64,000 nucleotides of DNA from Mucilaginibacter_A sp964251965 (GTDB lineage: Bacteria; Bacteroidota; Bacteroidia; Sphingobacteriales; Sphingobacteriaceae), in contig CAXULQ010000011.1 in NCBI GenBank assembly GCA_964251965.1, forward strand, positions 1 to 64,000, given 5' to 3'. Positions within the stretch are counted from its first letter, which is position 1. Each line of letters starts with the position of its first letter. This document shows, one piece after another, positions 7,970 to 17,148 of the stretch. The notes beneath the pieces were generated by a model that was not told where the DNA came from, ran no database searches, and saw only the letters and a program-made list of their open reading frames with translations. A program made the position numbers and the translations under genes.

Positions 7970-10432
7970 TTATACAGTTTTTAGTTCTTTGTTTCTGCGG
8001 AAGATAGAAAGTAAAAAGCCAATCACCATAATAATTGTGCCCGACCAGAAGAAGTTGATCGAAGGAAATTCAATCGCTTTCATCACAATATAAGGTTTTT
8101 CGCCTTCGGGTTTTACATAAGTGGTGATTTCCATTTTGCCTTTTTCCGGTAAAATATTGGAGAAACGAACTTTCAGATCGGCACTGTCCACCTTTTTGCT
8201 AAAATCAAATTTGCTTCCGCCTTTGATCATAAAAACAGGTTCGGTACGAAAAACTTTGCCGTTGCTTTGCACTTCCAATTGTGCCCCAACCGCAACATCA
8301 TTTTTGGCCAAAGGAATATCCCGCACTTTAACATCTTTGTTTAAAGCTTTTAAAATAATCAGTCCCGCACGGTAACGAACAGTATCACCGATCTTCATTT
8401 CGTGTGCAACCGGTTTTGCGTATTCCTTATCATCATTACTTTCTGCGTGGCCTTCGTTTTCTGCGGTTTGGTCTTCCTGAAATTTCATCGGCCAAGCCAT
8501 GCTTACGTAAGAATACATATCTTTAAAAACATAATGCTTTGTATCAGGAGACGAAACTAAATTGAACTTTTTATTGGTTTGTGCATAAGGAAGCAGTGTA
8601 AAGTTCTCTTTCACTTTACCCGTGTTATTATCAATAAGTTTGTAGTTTACCTTAAAATAATGATTCGGGCCATTTAACGAATCGCCAACATAAGTTGCCG
8701 TGTATGGACCCATTTTAGCTGGAGTATTAAAATCCAAGCGGATGTTTTCCCTCGAATTAGCCACTTTTTCAAATTCAGTTCCAAAGCCAATGCCACTGTT
8801 GTTTACAGAAATTACTTTACTTGTTCCAGACGCAATTACAGCTCCAATTAGTAACAAAGCAAAACCAATATGTGCCACCGCAGAACCAACCAGTTTTGTT
8901 TTTCCTTTAAAAATATCAGCTAAATACTTGGTGTTGGCCAGCACCGCATAAACGGAACCGAAAATAACCAGCATATAAACCAAATGGGTATGATAAAGGC
9001 CGGAAATGGCAATAATAACAGCACTGATTAAAGCAGCGAAAAGTAAATAAACCACAGAACGGATGAGAAACGTGGTCGCATCAGAGCGTTTGTATTTAAG
9101 GAATTGTGCAAAACCCATCAGCAGCGTAATCACTACGGCAAAAGAAGATTGTACGATATTGTAAAGCTTGACAGGTTCTGTTGGTGGCGCAGTTTTGGTT
9201 CCGAAAATAGCATTCCAAACCGGGATAGAAGTTACTATAACGAGTTGAAGACAGGACAAAGCCAGAAAGATTGCACCGACAAACATCCAAAATTCGCGGG
9301 AATAGGTTTCCTCATCTTTTTTGGTGATGGGCAATTCCTTCCATCGCGTAACCAGCATCCAAACCGAAATCGCAATAAATACAAACAGGAAAACCAGCAA
9401 TTGTGCGTTCATGCCTAATTCAGTAAAAGCATGAACGGAAGTATTGCCCAAAATGCCGCTTCGTGTTAAAAATGAAGCATATAAAACCAGTATGAAACTA
9501 ATGATAACTAAAAACGCTGCTGTAAAATAAGAGTGGCCAGTGTTTTTATAAACGATAAGCACATGTACGCCGCCAATTAATGTTAACCAGGGGATAAAAG
9601 AAGCATTTTCAACTGGGTCCCAAGCCCAAAAACCTCCGAAATTTAAAGATTCATAAGCCCAGAAAGAACCCATAATGATACCAGTTCCCAAGATCATTAC
9701 TGCAAAAAGTGAGTAAGAAATAGCTGGCTGTATCCATTCTTTGTACCTCCGCTGCCACAAACCGGCAATGGCGTAAGCAAAAGGGACAATCATGGAAGCA
9801 AAACCAAGAAATAAGGTTGGCGGGTGGATCACCATCCAATAATTTTGCAGTGTAGGATTTAAACCATTGCCGTCTTTTATATAATTTAAATAATCCGGGC
9901 GGTTAAAAATAGGTGCTTCCATTGCCTGACGCAACAAGATGAACGGCGAACTGCCTACGCGTGTTCCAAAAAACTCTACACCAATCAACATGGAAGCAAG
10001 GAAAGCTTGCGATAAGGCAACAACAGCCATCACCGGATTTTCCCAGGATTTCGCCTTCCAAATCAGGATGTTTCCTAACAAAGCCTGCCAAAATCCCCAA
10101 AGCCAAAAACTGCCCTCCTGTCCTTCCCAATAACTGGAAATGATGTAATAAACCGGCAACGTTTTGGAGGAATGTTCCCAGGCGTAGTTATACTCGAATA
10201 AGTGGGTGTAAATGATGTAAAACAGACAGGAACCAATGCCGACTACCGAAAATGTATTGATAAAATAACCATATCGAGCCAGCTTTTTCCAGGAATTATC
10301 AAGCTGGTTTTTATTTACAGTAGCAAAATAATAGCAAATGGCAGAAAAAAGTGCCGAGCCAAATGCGAGAATAATAAATAACTGACCGAGCTGCCCCGGC
10401 AAAAGGTGCTCACCTTTAAATTGAATATCCAT
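7970..10432 (-). CDS. ccmF: Cytochrome c maturation heme lyase CcmF/CcsA-type
   Basis: An 820-residue polytopic membrane protein that ligates heme to apocytochrome c in the periplasm. About a dozen transmembrane segments surround the tryptophan-rich WWD heme-handling domain (GGFWAWDPVEN near residue 275) and conserved His residues; a large periplasmic domain lies between about residues 530 and 780 and a last membrane segment ends the protein. It is longer than proteobacterial CcmF (about 650) because of the C-terminal periplasmic part. It starts 8 bases after the ccmE stop. A dispersed-motif copy sits in frame inside the WWD region at 9593-9606, encoding ASF. Confidence 0.9.
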   Translation of the reverse strand: MDIQFKGEHLLPGQLGQLFIILAFGSALFSAICYYFATVNKNQLDNSWKKLARYGYFINTFSVVGIGSCLFYIIYTHLFEYNYAWEHSSKTLPVYYIISSYWEGQEGSFWLWGFWQALLGNILIWKAKSWENPVMAVVALSQAFLASMLIGVEFFGTRVGSSPFILLRQAMEAPIFNRPDYLNYIKDGNGLNPTLQNYWMVIHPPTLFLGFASMIVPFAYAIAGLWQRRYKEWIQPAISYSLFAVMILGTGIIMGSFWAYESLNFGGFWAWDPVENASFIPWLTLIGGVHVLIVYKNTGHSYFTAAFLVIISFILVLYASFLTRSGILGNTSVHAFTELGMNAQLLVFLFVFIAISVWMLVTRWKELPITKKDEETYSREFWMFVGAIFLALSCLQLVIVTSIPVWNAIFGTKTAPPTEPVKLYNIVQSSFAVVITLLMGFAQFLKYKRSDATTFLIRSVVYLLFAALISAVIIAISGLYHTHLVYMLVIFGSVYAVLANTKYLADIFKGKTKLVGSAVAHIGFALLLIGAVIASGTSKVISVNNSGIGFGTEFEKVANSRENIRLDFNTPAKMGPYTATYVGDSLNGPNHYFKVNYKLIDNNTGKVKENFTLLPYAQTNKKFNLVSSPDTKHYVFKDMYSYVSMAWPMKFQEDQTAENEGHAESNDDKEYAKPVAHEMKIGDTVRYRAGLIILKALNKDVKVRDIPLAKNDVAVGAQLEVQSNGKVFRTEPVFMIKGGSKFDFSKKVDSADLKVRFSNILPEKGKMEITTYVKPEGEKPYIVMKAIEFPSINFFWSGTIIMVIGFLLSIFRRNKELKTV

Positions 10433-10440
10433 TAAAAAAA

Positions 10441-10854
10441 TTAAATTGAGGCTTGTTTTGATGCTTTTGCCTCGGTAACATCTACTTTATCTTGTGTGTA
10501 TTTTGAAGGGCATTTCATTAAGATTTTAGAAGCATGAAATTCATTGCCAACCATTTGTCCGGTTAAAACAATTTGTTCCGAACGTTCAAAATCCTGTGGC
10601 TTGGTGCCGGTAAATACAATTTTGCATTCCTCGCCTTTGTTATCTTTCATGAAAAAAGAAAAATAATTGGCATCTTTCTTTGCGTCGTAAATTAATTGTT
10701 TCTGTTTATTGAGATGGCCTACAACATGCAATTCACTTTGCGTGGTTTTTGCTTCTTTGAAGGAGCCATAAGTACTGGTATCCGCATAAGTACTAATAAT
10801 GATACAGATAGCAACCGCGATTACTATAATACCTAAAATCGAACTTTTTTTCAT
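10441..10854 (-). CDS. ccmE: Heme chaperone CcmE (CxxxY type)
   Basis: A 137-residue periplasmic heme chaperone anchored by an N-terminal helix (MKKSSILGIIVIAVAICI). The OB-fold region contains VVGHLNKQKQ and VLTGQMVG. The heme-binding position, His in the HxxxY motif of classical CcmE, is a Cys here (MKCPSKY), placing it in the CxxxY subfamily described from archaea and some Gram-negatives. The ATG at 10854 gives the correct membrane anchor; a longer in-frame start is rejected. The gene precedes ccmF by 8 bases. Confidence 0.88.
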   Translation of the reverse strand: MKKSSILGIIVIAVAICIIISTYADTSTYGSFKEAKTTQSELHVVGHLNKQKQLIYDAKKDANYFSFFMKDNKGEECKIVFTGTKPQDFERSEQIVLTGQMVGNEFHASKILMKCPSKYTQDKVDVTEAKASKQASI

Positions 10855-10953
10855 GGAATAATCCTTTGGTTTAATTAAGGATACAAAAGTACAAAACAAA
10901 GTTCGCAATCAGTTTTTTAGGGTTAGTATATTCTATTTAGAATCGTTCTAAAA

Positions 10954-10991
10954 AAAAGAAGCATTTCCCTAAAAAGAGAAATGCTTCTTTT
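10954..10991 (-). terminator. gdhA terminator built from the dispersed motif
   Basis: A perfect 14-bp stem (AAAAGAAGCATTTC at 10954-10967 with GAAATGCTTCTTTT at 10978-10991) with a 10-base loop. On the minus strand it is followed by a T tract, so it should terminate gdhA. Both arms carry the dispersed motif core. Confidence 0.85.
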
Positions 10992-11009
10992 ACCACATAA
11001 AAATTGTTG

Positions 11010-12446
11010 TCAAGGCCAAATACCAAGGTTCTTGTAGGAAACGGCAATCTTGTTGATTGCACCTACAAAAGCTGCGGTTCTTAAAGTATCAATTTTAGGT
11101 GTTTGAACGAAAGTTTCGCGGATTTCGTGATAAGAACGAATCATCGTATCTTCTAAACCCGAATTTACCAATTCCAGTTCTGATGCGCCTTTTACAATGG
11201 TAGAACGTTGCATCGGTGTTAAAGCCACGCCTGTTAGTCCTTCTACCATATTCACCAGGTTTAAACTTGCTGTTTCTTCAAAGCGGCGATTAATACGTCC
11301 AAAGGAAACATGCGACAAATTTTTCAACCACTCAAAATAAGAAACCGTAACACCGCCGGCATTGGCATACATGTCCGGAATAATAATACCACCATTTGCT
11401 GTAAAAATAGCTTCTGCCTCCGGCGAGGTTGGTCCGTTTGCGCCTTCAGTAATGATTTTTGCCTGGATACGGCGAATGTTTTCTACCGTAATTTGATTTT
11501 CCAATGCGGCTGGAACCAAAATGTCGCAAGGCTGCTCCAAACCTTCCAGCGAGTTTTTAAATTCTTTGTCGGCCAGCGGATAACCTAAAATAGAACCTGT
11601 AGCTTTTCTATGCTCAAAAACAGTATTTACATCCAGCCCGTCTTCGTTGTAAATCGCACCTTCATATTCGCAAATGCCAACAATCAAAGCACCAAACTCA
11701 GCCAAAAACTTAGCTGAATAAAAACCCACGTTTCCTAATCCTTGCACAATCACGCGCTTACCGGAAATGCCTGGCATCAAGCCAATCTTTTTCATATCTT
11801 CTGCAACGCTTACACATTCGCGTGTAGCAATAGCAACGCCACGGCCAGTAGCTTCGCGCCTTCCGGCAATTCCATGTAAAGCAAGCGGTTTCCCGGTTAC
11901 GCAACCTAAAGCATCGCCCTGTCCCGGGTTCATGGTTGCATAAGTATCTGCAATCCAACTCATTTCGCGTTCGCCGGAACCATAATCCGGTGCCGGAACA
12001 TCAATACTTGGCCCGATGAAGTTCTTTTTCATTAACTCGACTGTGTAACGCCGGGTAATCGTTTCAAGTTCTTGAATTGTATAATTTTTAGGATTGATTT
12101 TAATGCCACCTTTTGCTCCGCCAAAAGGAACATTAACAATGGCGCATTTGTAGGTCATTAAAGCGGCGAGCGCCATTACTTCATCTTCGTTAACCATTTC
12201 GCTGTAACGGATACCACCTTTTGTTGGCGACTGGTGATGCGAGTGTTCTACACGCCAGGCATCGATCACTTCAAATCCGTTGTTTTTGCGGATGGGAAAA
12301 CGAAACCGGTAAACGCTGTTACAGGATTTTATTTGATCCAACAAACCTGCATCATGTTGGGTAAATTGTGCTGCATGGTCGAAAAACTGACAAACATCAC
12401 TAAAGAAGTGGTTTTCTGTTTCCGACAGAATAAGAGTATTACTCAT
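11010..12446 (-). CDS. gdhA: Glu/Leu/Phe/Val dehydrogenase family (glutamate dehydrogenase)
   Basis: A 478-residue amino-acid dehydrogenase interconverting glutamate and 2-oxoglutarate in this family. The catalytic segment VPFGGAKGGIKINP with the active Lys, the DVPAPDYGSG loop and the nucleotide-binding motif VQGLGNVGFYSA are all present. It lies between ccmCD and ccmEF on the same strand, 140 bases after ccmD, and ends in a strong hairpin terminator. Substrate specificity and NAD/NADP preference are inferred only; members of this set in Bacteroidota are usually called GDH. Confidence 0.85.
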   Translation of the reverse strand: MSNTLILSETENHFFSDVCQFFDHAAQFTQHDAGLLDQIKSCNSVYRFRFPIRKNNGFEVIDAWRVEHSHHQSPTKGGIRYSEMVNEDEVMALAALMTYKCAIVNVPFGGAKGGIKINPKNYTIQELETITRRYTVELMKKNFIGPSIDVPAPDYGSGEREMSWIADTYATMNPGQGDALGCVTGKPLALHGIAGRREATGRGVAIATRECVSVAEDMKKIGLMPGISGKRVIVQGLGNVGFYSAKFLAEFGALIVGICEYEGAIYNEDGLDVNTVFEHRKATGSILGYPLADKEFKNSLEGLEQPCDILVPAALENQITVENIRRIQAKIITEGANGPTSPEAEAIFTANGGIIIPDMYANAGGVTVSYFEWLKNLSHVSFGRINRRFEETASLNLVNMVEGLTGVALTPMQRSTIVKGASELELVNSGLEDTMIRSYHEIRETFVQTPKIDTLRTAAFVGAINKIAVSYKNLGIWP

Positions 12447-12586
12447 AATAAATTTTGTTATGTTAACTGGTGTTTATAAATGGTATGCAAATTTGAAGGA
12501 AAATATCCCAATTACACAAATTCTTTATCGCCAGAGTATACGTTATTGCATGCGGTATAGTTAATTGATTTGCTTTTTTTGCTTGA

Positions 12587-12793
12587 TTAATTTTCGCGTT
12601 CGATCTTTTTTAAGCGCCGATCAATAGTGAACAAATAAACTGCCAGGCCGATAAAAATAATGACGATGGTGGCAATCACTACATAGATCTTTCCGGAGCT
12701 GCGCATTTGGTCTGCCATTTCTACCGGAGCTTGTTGTGCAAATAAAATGGGCGATAAAAACAGCATTAAAAAAGAAAGCAATATTTTTTTCAT
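12587..12793 (-). CDS. ccmD: CcmD-like small membrane protein
   Basis: A 68-residue protein with an N-terminal signal-like helix, a short periplasmic loop and one transmembrane helix (about residues 35-57) followed by the basic tail TIDRRLKKIEREN, as in CcmD proteins that release holo-CcmE from the CcmC complex. It follows ccmC by 11 bases. Identification rests on size, topology and context. The sister motif lies inside at 12752-12766. Confidence 0.75.
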   Translation of the reverse strand: MKKILLSFLMLFLSPILFAQQAPVEMADQMRSSGKIYVVIATIVIIFIGLAVYLFTIDRRLKKIEREN

Positions 12794-12804
12794 TAGGTTT
12801 TAAT

Positions 12805-13479
12805 TTAGTCTATGATGTTTCTTTTGTTTTCGATTAAGCGGATGCGGTAACGGAGGGTTGCAATCCAAACGGCAATTAACGGCCAGGCAATAAAAGCCGG
12901 ATAAAGTACCACACGCATCCGGCTGTCCAGATCATATTTGCCAAAAGCAGGGTTACCGCCGTTTCCTGGATGCAAGGAATCTGTTAATCTTGGTAAAATA
13001 AAGATCAGCACAATCATAATAGGGAAGGCAAAAATGTTGTACACGGCAGAAATCTTGGCACGCTTTTGCTCTTCATCAATCGAATTTCGCAAAACCAAAT
13101 AAGCGCAATACAGTAGAAAAGCGATGGCTGCGCTGTTTTGCTTTGGGTCGTTGCTCCAAAATTCGCCCCAGGCATATTTCGCCCAGATCATCCCAGTAAT
13201 CAGTCCGAAAATGAAAAAAACGACACCTGTGTTTACACTTTCTACAGCAATTAAATCATATTCTTCTTTTCCGGTCCGTAAATATTTGATGCTGTAAAAA
13301 ACAGAAATACTAAATATTACCAACATCGCCATCCACATCGGCACATGGAAATAAAGGTTCCTGATCGTTTCGTGCAGAATTGGCAGCGCCGGAACGTGTA
13401 GCAATAAACCGGCAACCAGCGTGTAAAGAACCATTACGACAGCCAGTACTTTCCACCAGCTTTTATAAATAAATTTCAT
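12805..13479 (-). CDS. ccmC: Heme exporter/CcmE loader CcmC (CcsA family)
   Basis: A 224-residue protein with six hydrophobic segments and the WWD motif in WGEFWSNDPKQN near residue 115, plus the conserved periplasmic His in YFHVP near the start. CcmC presents heme to CcmE. It heads the minus-strand set ccmC-ccmD-gdhA-ccmE-ccmF; ccmA and ccmB are not adjacent upstream because the next gene is divergent. Confidence 0.88.
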   Translation of the reverse strand: MKFIYKSWWKVLAVVMVLYTLVAGLLLHVPALPILHETIRNLYFHVPMWMAMLVIFSISVFYSIKYLRTGKEEYDLIAVESVNTGVVFFIFGLITGMIWAKYAWGEFWSNDPKQNSAAIAFLLYCAYLVLRNSIDEEQKRAKISAVYNIFAFPIMIVLIFILPRLTDSLHPGNGGNPAFGKYDLDSRMRVVLYPAFIAWPLIAVWIATLRYRIRLIENKRNIID

Positions 13480-13683
13480 TTTAAAATTTGAGTAGGCAAA
13501 GGTAGCACTTGCAAATCATTTCAGGATAATTTACCACTTTACCACCCATTTTTTGTGCAGTAAAAGAAGCATTTTAGTTTTATTGCGATAAATAACACTA
13601 TATTTCAAACCAAATAAATTATTGCCGTGTTAGCAATCAGACAAAACCAGTACTACACCAATTATTGAATTAGTAGCTTTTAC
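13480..13683. other. Divergent intergenic region with one motif copy
   Basis: This gap between divergent ccmC and the glycan cluster should hold both promoters; no box matches consensus convincingly. A dispersed-motif copy (minus-strand ATGCTTCTTTTAC) is at 13560-13572. Confidence 0.6.
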
Positions 13684-14619
13684 ATGCACCAACCTTTTAA
13701 AGTTTTTACCTGGCCTGTAAACCAGCAGTATTTGCTTGACTTAGCTCAGGGAAATTTTGAGTTTTATATTCCGGCAGGCCAAAAACCATCTTTTACAAAC
13801 CTTTTTCCTTCCTTAAAAAACATTGTAGAAGTTGATGCAGCAGCCATTAAAGGTTTGCAATTGGATTGTATTTTGTTCCAGGATGAACACAGTTATAAAA
13901 CAGCTCAATACGAAGTTTTATCTGATCTTCAACGCGAACTTCCTAAAATTTATTTAGAGCACAATCCGCCAAAACAACATCCCACAAACGCAAAACATAT
14001 TGTAGAAGACACGGCTGTACAATTGGTCCATGTTAACCATTACAATGCTTTAATGTGGGACAATAACGACGTGCCGGTAACGGTAATAGAAAACGGTGTA
14101 CAAACTATCGATGCTTCTTTTACAGGAGAAAAAATGTGCGGTGCGGTTGTGTTGGAAGAATTTCCGGCTGATGGCCGCGTAACCGGACATGATATTTTTA
14201 TGCAGGTAAAAGAAGCATTGCCATTGGAGGTGATCCAGATTGGTAAAGAAAATATTACTTACCAGAATTTGCCGGAAAAACTAAGCCATTACCGTTTTTT
14301 GCTTTGCCCGGATCGTTATGCAAGTCCGCAATTTGCCGTTTACCAAGCCATGATGTTAGGAATGCCAGTTATTGGCCTGGCAACTACAAGCTTACCAACC
14401 ATTTTAAGCAATGAGGTTTCTGGTTTTGCAGATTCTGATTTGAATTACTTGATTTGTAAGATGAAGATTTTGTTGGAAGAACCTCAATTAGCTGCACAAA
14501 TTGGTTTAAAAGCGCACAACTCTGCCTTGCAACGTTTCGGCATTGACCGCTTTTGGGCCGATTGGAAACAAGTATTAGAAAAAGCTGTTGCAGACAAACC
14601 TTCATTGATTAAAATTTAA
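13684..14619 (+). CDS. Glycosyltransferase, GT4-like
   Basis: A 311-residue GT-B fold enzyme. The C-terminal half carries the family hallmark of a nucleotide-sugar pocket (SPQFAVYQAMMLGMPVIGLATTSLP), followed by helices ending in the usual GT4 pattern. The N-terminal half is short and divergent. It heads a plus-strand cluster, 27 bases before the glycosyltransferase-GmhA fusion. Donor and acceptor are unknown. Two copies of the dispersed motif lie inside at 14111-14123 and 14206-14218, encoding DASFT and VKEAL. Confidence 0.75.
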   Translation: MHQPFKVFTWPVNQQYLLDLAQGNFEFYIPAGQKPSFTNLFPSLKNIVEVDAAAIKGLQLDCILFQDEHSYKTAQYEVLSDLQRELPKIYLEHNPPKQHPTNAKHIVEDTAVQLVHVNHYNALMWDNNDVPVTVIENGVQTIDASFTGEKMCGAVVLEEFPADGRVTGHDIFMQVKEALPLEVIQIGKENITYQNLPEKLSHYRFLLCPDRYASPQFAVYQAMMLGMPVIGLATTSLPTILSNEVSGFADSDLNYLICKMKILLEEPQLAAQIGLKAHNSALQRFGIDRFWADWKQVLEKAVADKPSLIKI

Positions 14620-14646
14620 GACCAACTTGAACCTAAATATCACCTT

Positions 14647-16545
14647 ATGAAAAACAGGATAGCTTTCATTAGTGAACATGCTTCTCCTTTGGCTATGCTG
14701 GGCGGCGTGGATAGCGGCGGACAAAACGTGTATGTAGGAGAACTGGCCAAGCATATAGCACAATCTGGTTACGAAGTTGATATTTTTACCCGCCGGGACG
14801 ATACCCGTTTTCCGGAAATTATTTGCTGGGTGCAAGGTGTACGGATTATCCATGTTACGGCCGGGCCAGAAAGTTTTATCCACAAAGAAGACCTTTTACA
14901 ATATATGCCTGCTTTTACAGCCGAAATGGTTGCTTTTATAGCACGCGAACAAGTAGATTACGCTTTGGTCCACGCCAACTTCTGGATGTCGGGCTTGGTA
15001 GCATGCAATTTAAAGGCGCAACTAAAAATACCTTTTGTAATTACTTACCATGCTTTGGGGCACGTTCGCCGGATTCATCAAGGCGAGCAGGACAAGTTTC
15101 CGAAAGAACGTATTTTAATTGAAGAAAATATTGCACGTCAAGCTGATCAGATTATTGCCGAATGCCCGCAGGACCAGGAGGATTTAATCAATTATTATAA
15201 TGCTGATCCTAATAACATCACCATTATTCCTTGCGGTTTTTGTCCGACTGAATTTTATCCGATAGATAAAAAACTGGCTCGGATGATCCTCAACCTCGAA
15301 ACTAACGAAAATATTATTTTGCAGTTAGGCCGCATGGTTCCGCGAAAAGGAATAGACAACGTGATCCGTGCTTTGGTAAAGGTAAAAAAAACGGATACGC
15401 CTTTACGTTTGGTAGTTGTGGGCGGAGAAGCGGACAATCCGGAAACCGACCAAAACCCAGAAATGCTTCGTTTAAAAAAGCTGGCGGCAGATAACGGCGT
15501 TTTAGCTGATGTTACTTTTGTTGGCCGCAAAAACCGCGATATTTTAAAATATTATTATGCTGCCGCGGATATTTTTATCACTACGCCCTGGTACGAACCT
15601 TTTGGCATTACTCCGCTTGAAGCAATGGCTTGCGGCACACCGGTAATTGGTGCAAATGTGGGCGGCATTAAACATAGTGTAGCCGATGGAAGGACAGGTT
15701 TTTTAGTTCCGCCAAACAATCCTGATGCGCTGGCACAAAGAATATTTGAACTGATCAGCGATAAAAAAATGCTGAACGACATGCGCGATAACGCGATCCG
15801 CAGAGTAAATGCTTTGTTTACCTGGCATAAAATTTCGGAAATGGCGATCAGCATGTATGAAAAGATCATTCATGGAAATGCTTCTTTAAGCGAAGAAGAT
15901 AACGAGTTAACACTGATTGACCAAGCTTTTGATAAAGCTGCCGATACTTTTTTACGTGCAAAAAGAGCATTGCGCATTCCGGTTGCACAGGCGGCAACCC
16001 TCATTACTAATGCTTTAGCTGCGGATAAAAAATTATTGGTTTGCGGCAACGGCGGCAGTGCGGCCGGCAGCTTGCATTTTACTTCGGAAATGATGAATTA
16101 CTTTGAAAATTCGGAACGACAAGGATTGCCGGTGATTTCGCTGGCTGCAGATACTTCTGTGCTTACAGGTTTCGCAAATGATATTGGTTTTGATGATGTT
16201 TTTTCGAGACAGATAGAAACTTATGGCAAAAAAGGAGATATTTTGCTTTGCATGAGCACCAGCGGCCAGTCAGTAAACATTGTGAATGCCATAAAAGTAG
16301 CACATAAAAAACACATGACTTGCATTGCTTTATTGGGAAAAGGCGGTGGAGATGCGGCTACTTATGCGCACCTTAATATCATTGTGCCTTCCAACAACCC
16401 GCATCGCATCCAGGAAATTCACTTGCATCTTTTACATACTATTTCCAGGCTGGTCGAAAACCATTTAACAAACAGAAAAAATAAAACAGCAAAAGCTTTG
16501 AACATAAAAAGGGTTCCGGCTAAAATCATCAACAGAATCAATTAG
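14647..16545 (+). CDS. Fused GT4 glycosyltransferase and phosphoheptose isomerase (GmhA-like)
   Basis: A 632-residue two-domain protein. Residues 1 to about 415 are a GT4 glycosyltransferase resembling sucrose-phosphate synthase-type enzymes, with GGVDSGGQNVYV at the N-terminus and the nucleotide-sugar motif EPFGITPLEAMACGTPVIG. Residues about 430-620 are an SIS domain of the GmhA type (CGNGGSAAGSLHFTSE, MSTSGQSVN, IQEIHLHLLH); the Glu and His positions used by GmhA are kept. GmhA converts sedoheptulose 7-phosphate to D-glycero-D-manno-heptose 7-phosphate. The frame is continuous. A GmhB-like phosphatase and a GT9 enzyme follow, supporting a heptose-containing glycan. Confidence 0.85.
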   Translation: MKNRIAFISEHASPLAMLGGVDSGGQNVYVGELAKHIAQSGYEVDIFTRRDDTRFPEIICWVQGVRIIHVTAGPESFIHKEDLLQYMPAFTAEMVAFIAREQVDYALVHANFWMSGLVACNLKAQLKIPFVITYHALGHVRRIHQGEQDKFPKERILIEENIARQADQIIAECPQDQEDLINYYNADPNNITIIPCGFCPTEFYPIDKKLARMILNLETNENIILQLGRMVPRKGIDNVIRALVKVKKTDTPLRLVVVGGEADNPETDQNPEMLRLKKLAADNGVLADVTFVGRKNRDILKYYYAAADIFITTPWYEPFGITPLEAMACGTPVIGANVGGIKHSVADGRTGFLVPPNNPDALAQRIFELISDKKMLNDMRDNAIRRVNALFTWHKISEMAISMYEKIIHGNASLSEEDNELTLIDQAFDKAADTFLRAKRALRIPVAQAATLITNALAADKKLLVCGNGGSAAGSLHFTSEMMNYFENSERQGLPVISLAADTSVLTGFANDIGFDDVFSRQIETYGKKGDILLCMSTSGQSVNIVNAIKVAHKKHMTCIALLGKGGGDAATYAHLNIIVPSNNPHRIQEIHLHLLHTISRLVENHLTNRKNKTAKALNIKRVPAKIINRIN

Positions 16546-16567
16546 CATTTAGCCTTGGATTGTTGAG

Positions 16568-17143
16568 ATGAACAAAGCTATTTTTATTGATAAAGACGGA
16601 ACTTTAGTACCTGATATTCCTTACAACGTCGATCCTGAAAAGATTACTTTACAGGAAGGCGTGATCGAAGGTTTGAAACTGCTTAAAGCGCAGGGCTATG
16701 TTTTTATCATGATCTCCAACCAATCTGGCGTAGCGCGCGGTTATTTTAAGGAAGAAGCACTCATCAGCGTAAAAAACAAAATACAAGCTTTGCTGGAAGT
16801 AGATAACATTCAGTTTGAAGATTTTTACTGGAGTTTTAACCATCCGCAGGGAACAGTTGAAAAATATGCAGTACAATGTGATTTCCGGAAGCCAAAACCC
16901 GGAATGATTTTGCAGGCGGCGCAAGAACATCAAATCGATTTGAAACAATCTTGGATGATCGGCGATATTTTAAATGATGTAGAAGCCGGAAAAAGAGCTG
17001 GCTGCCAAACGATTTTAATTGATAACGGCAACGAAACTGAATGGATTTATGGTGAATACCGGACACCAGATTACAAAGCCAAAAACTTTTTCCAGGCTGC
17101 CGCCTATATTGCCGATGTCCATTCTACTGATTTGGGTATTTAA
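16568..17143 (+). CDS. gmhB: HAD phosphatase, heptose 1,7-bisphosphate phosphatase-like
   Basis: A 191-residue HAD-IIIA phosphatase of the GmhB/HisB-N group: FIDKDGTLVPD is motif I, ISNQSG motif II, and GDILNDVEAGKRAG motif III. The HPQGTVEKY...CDFRKPKPGM segment aligns with the GmhB specificity loop, but two of the four cysteine/histidine zinc ligands of the E. coli enzyme appear replaced (Ser and Phe), so it may lack zinc. It follows the GmhA fusion by 22 bases and ends 5 bases before the GT9 gene, a heptose pathway context. Confidence 0.8.
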   Translation: MNKAIFIDKDGTLVPDIPYNVDPEKITLQEGVIEGLKLLKAQGYVFIMISNQSGVARGYFKEEALISVKNKIQALLEVDNIQFEDFYWSFNHPQGTVEKYAVQCDFRKPKPGMILQAAQEHQIDLKQSWMIGDILNDVEAGKRAGCQTILIDNGNETEWIYGEYRTPDYKAKNFFQAAAYIADVHSTDLGI

Positions 17144-17148
17144 CTAAA

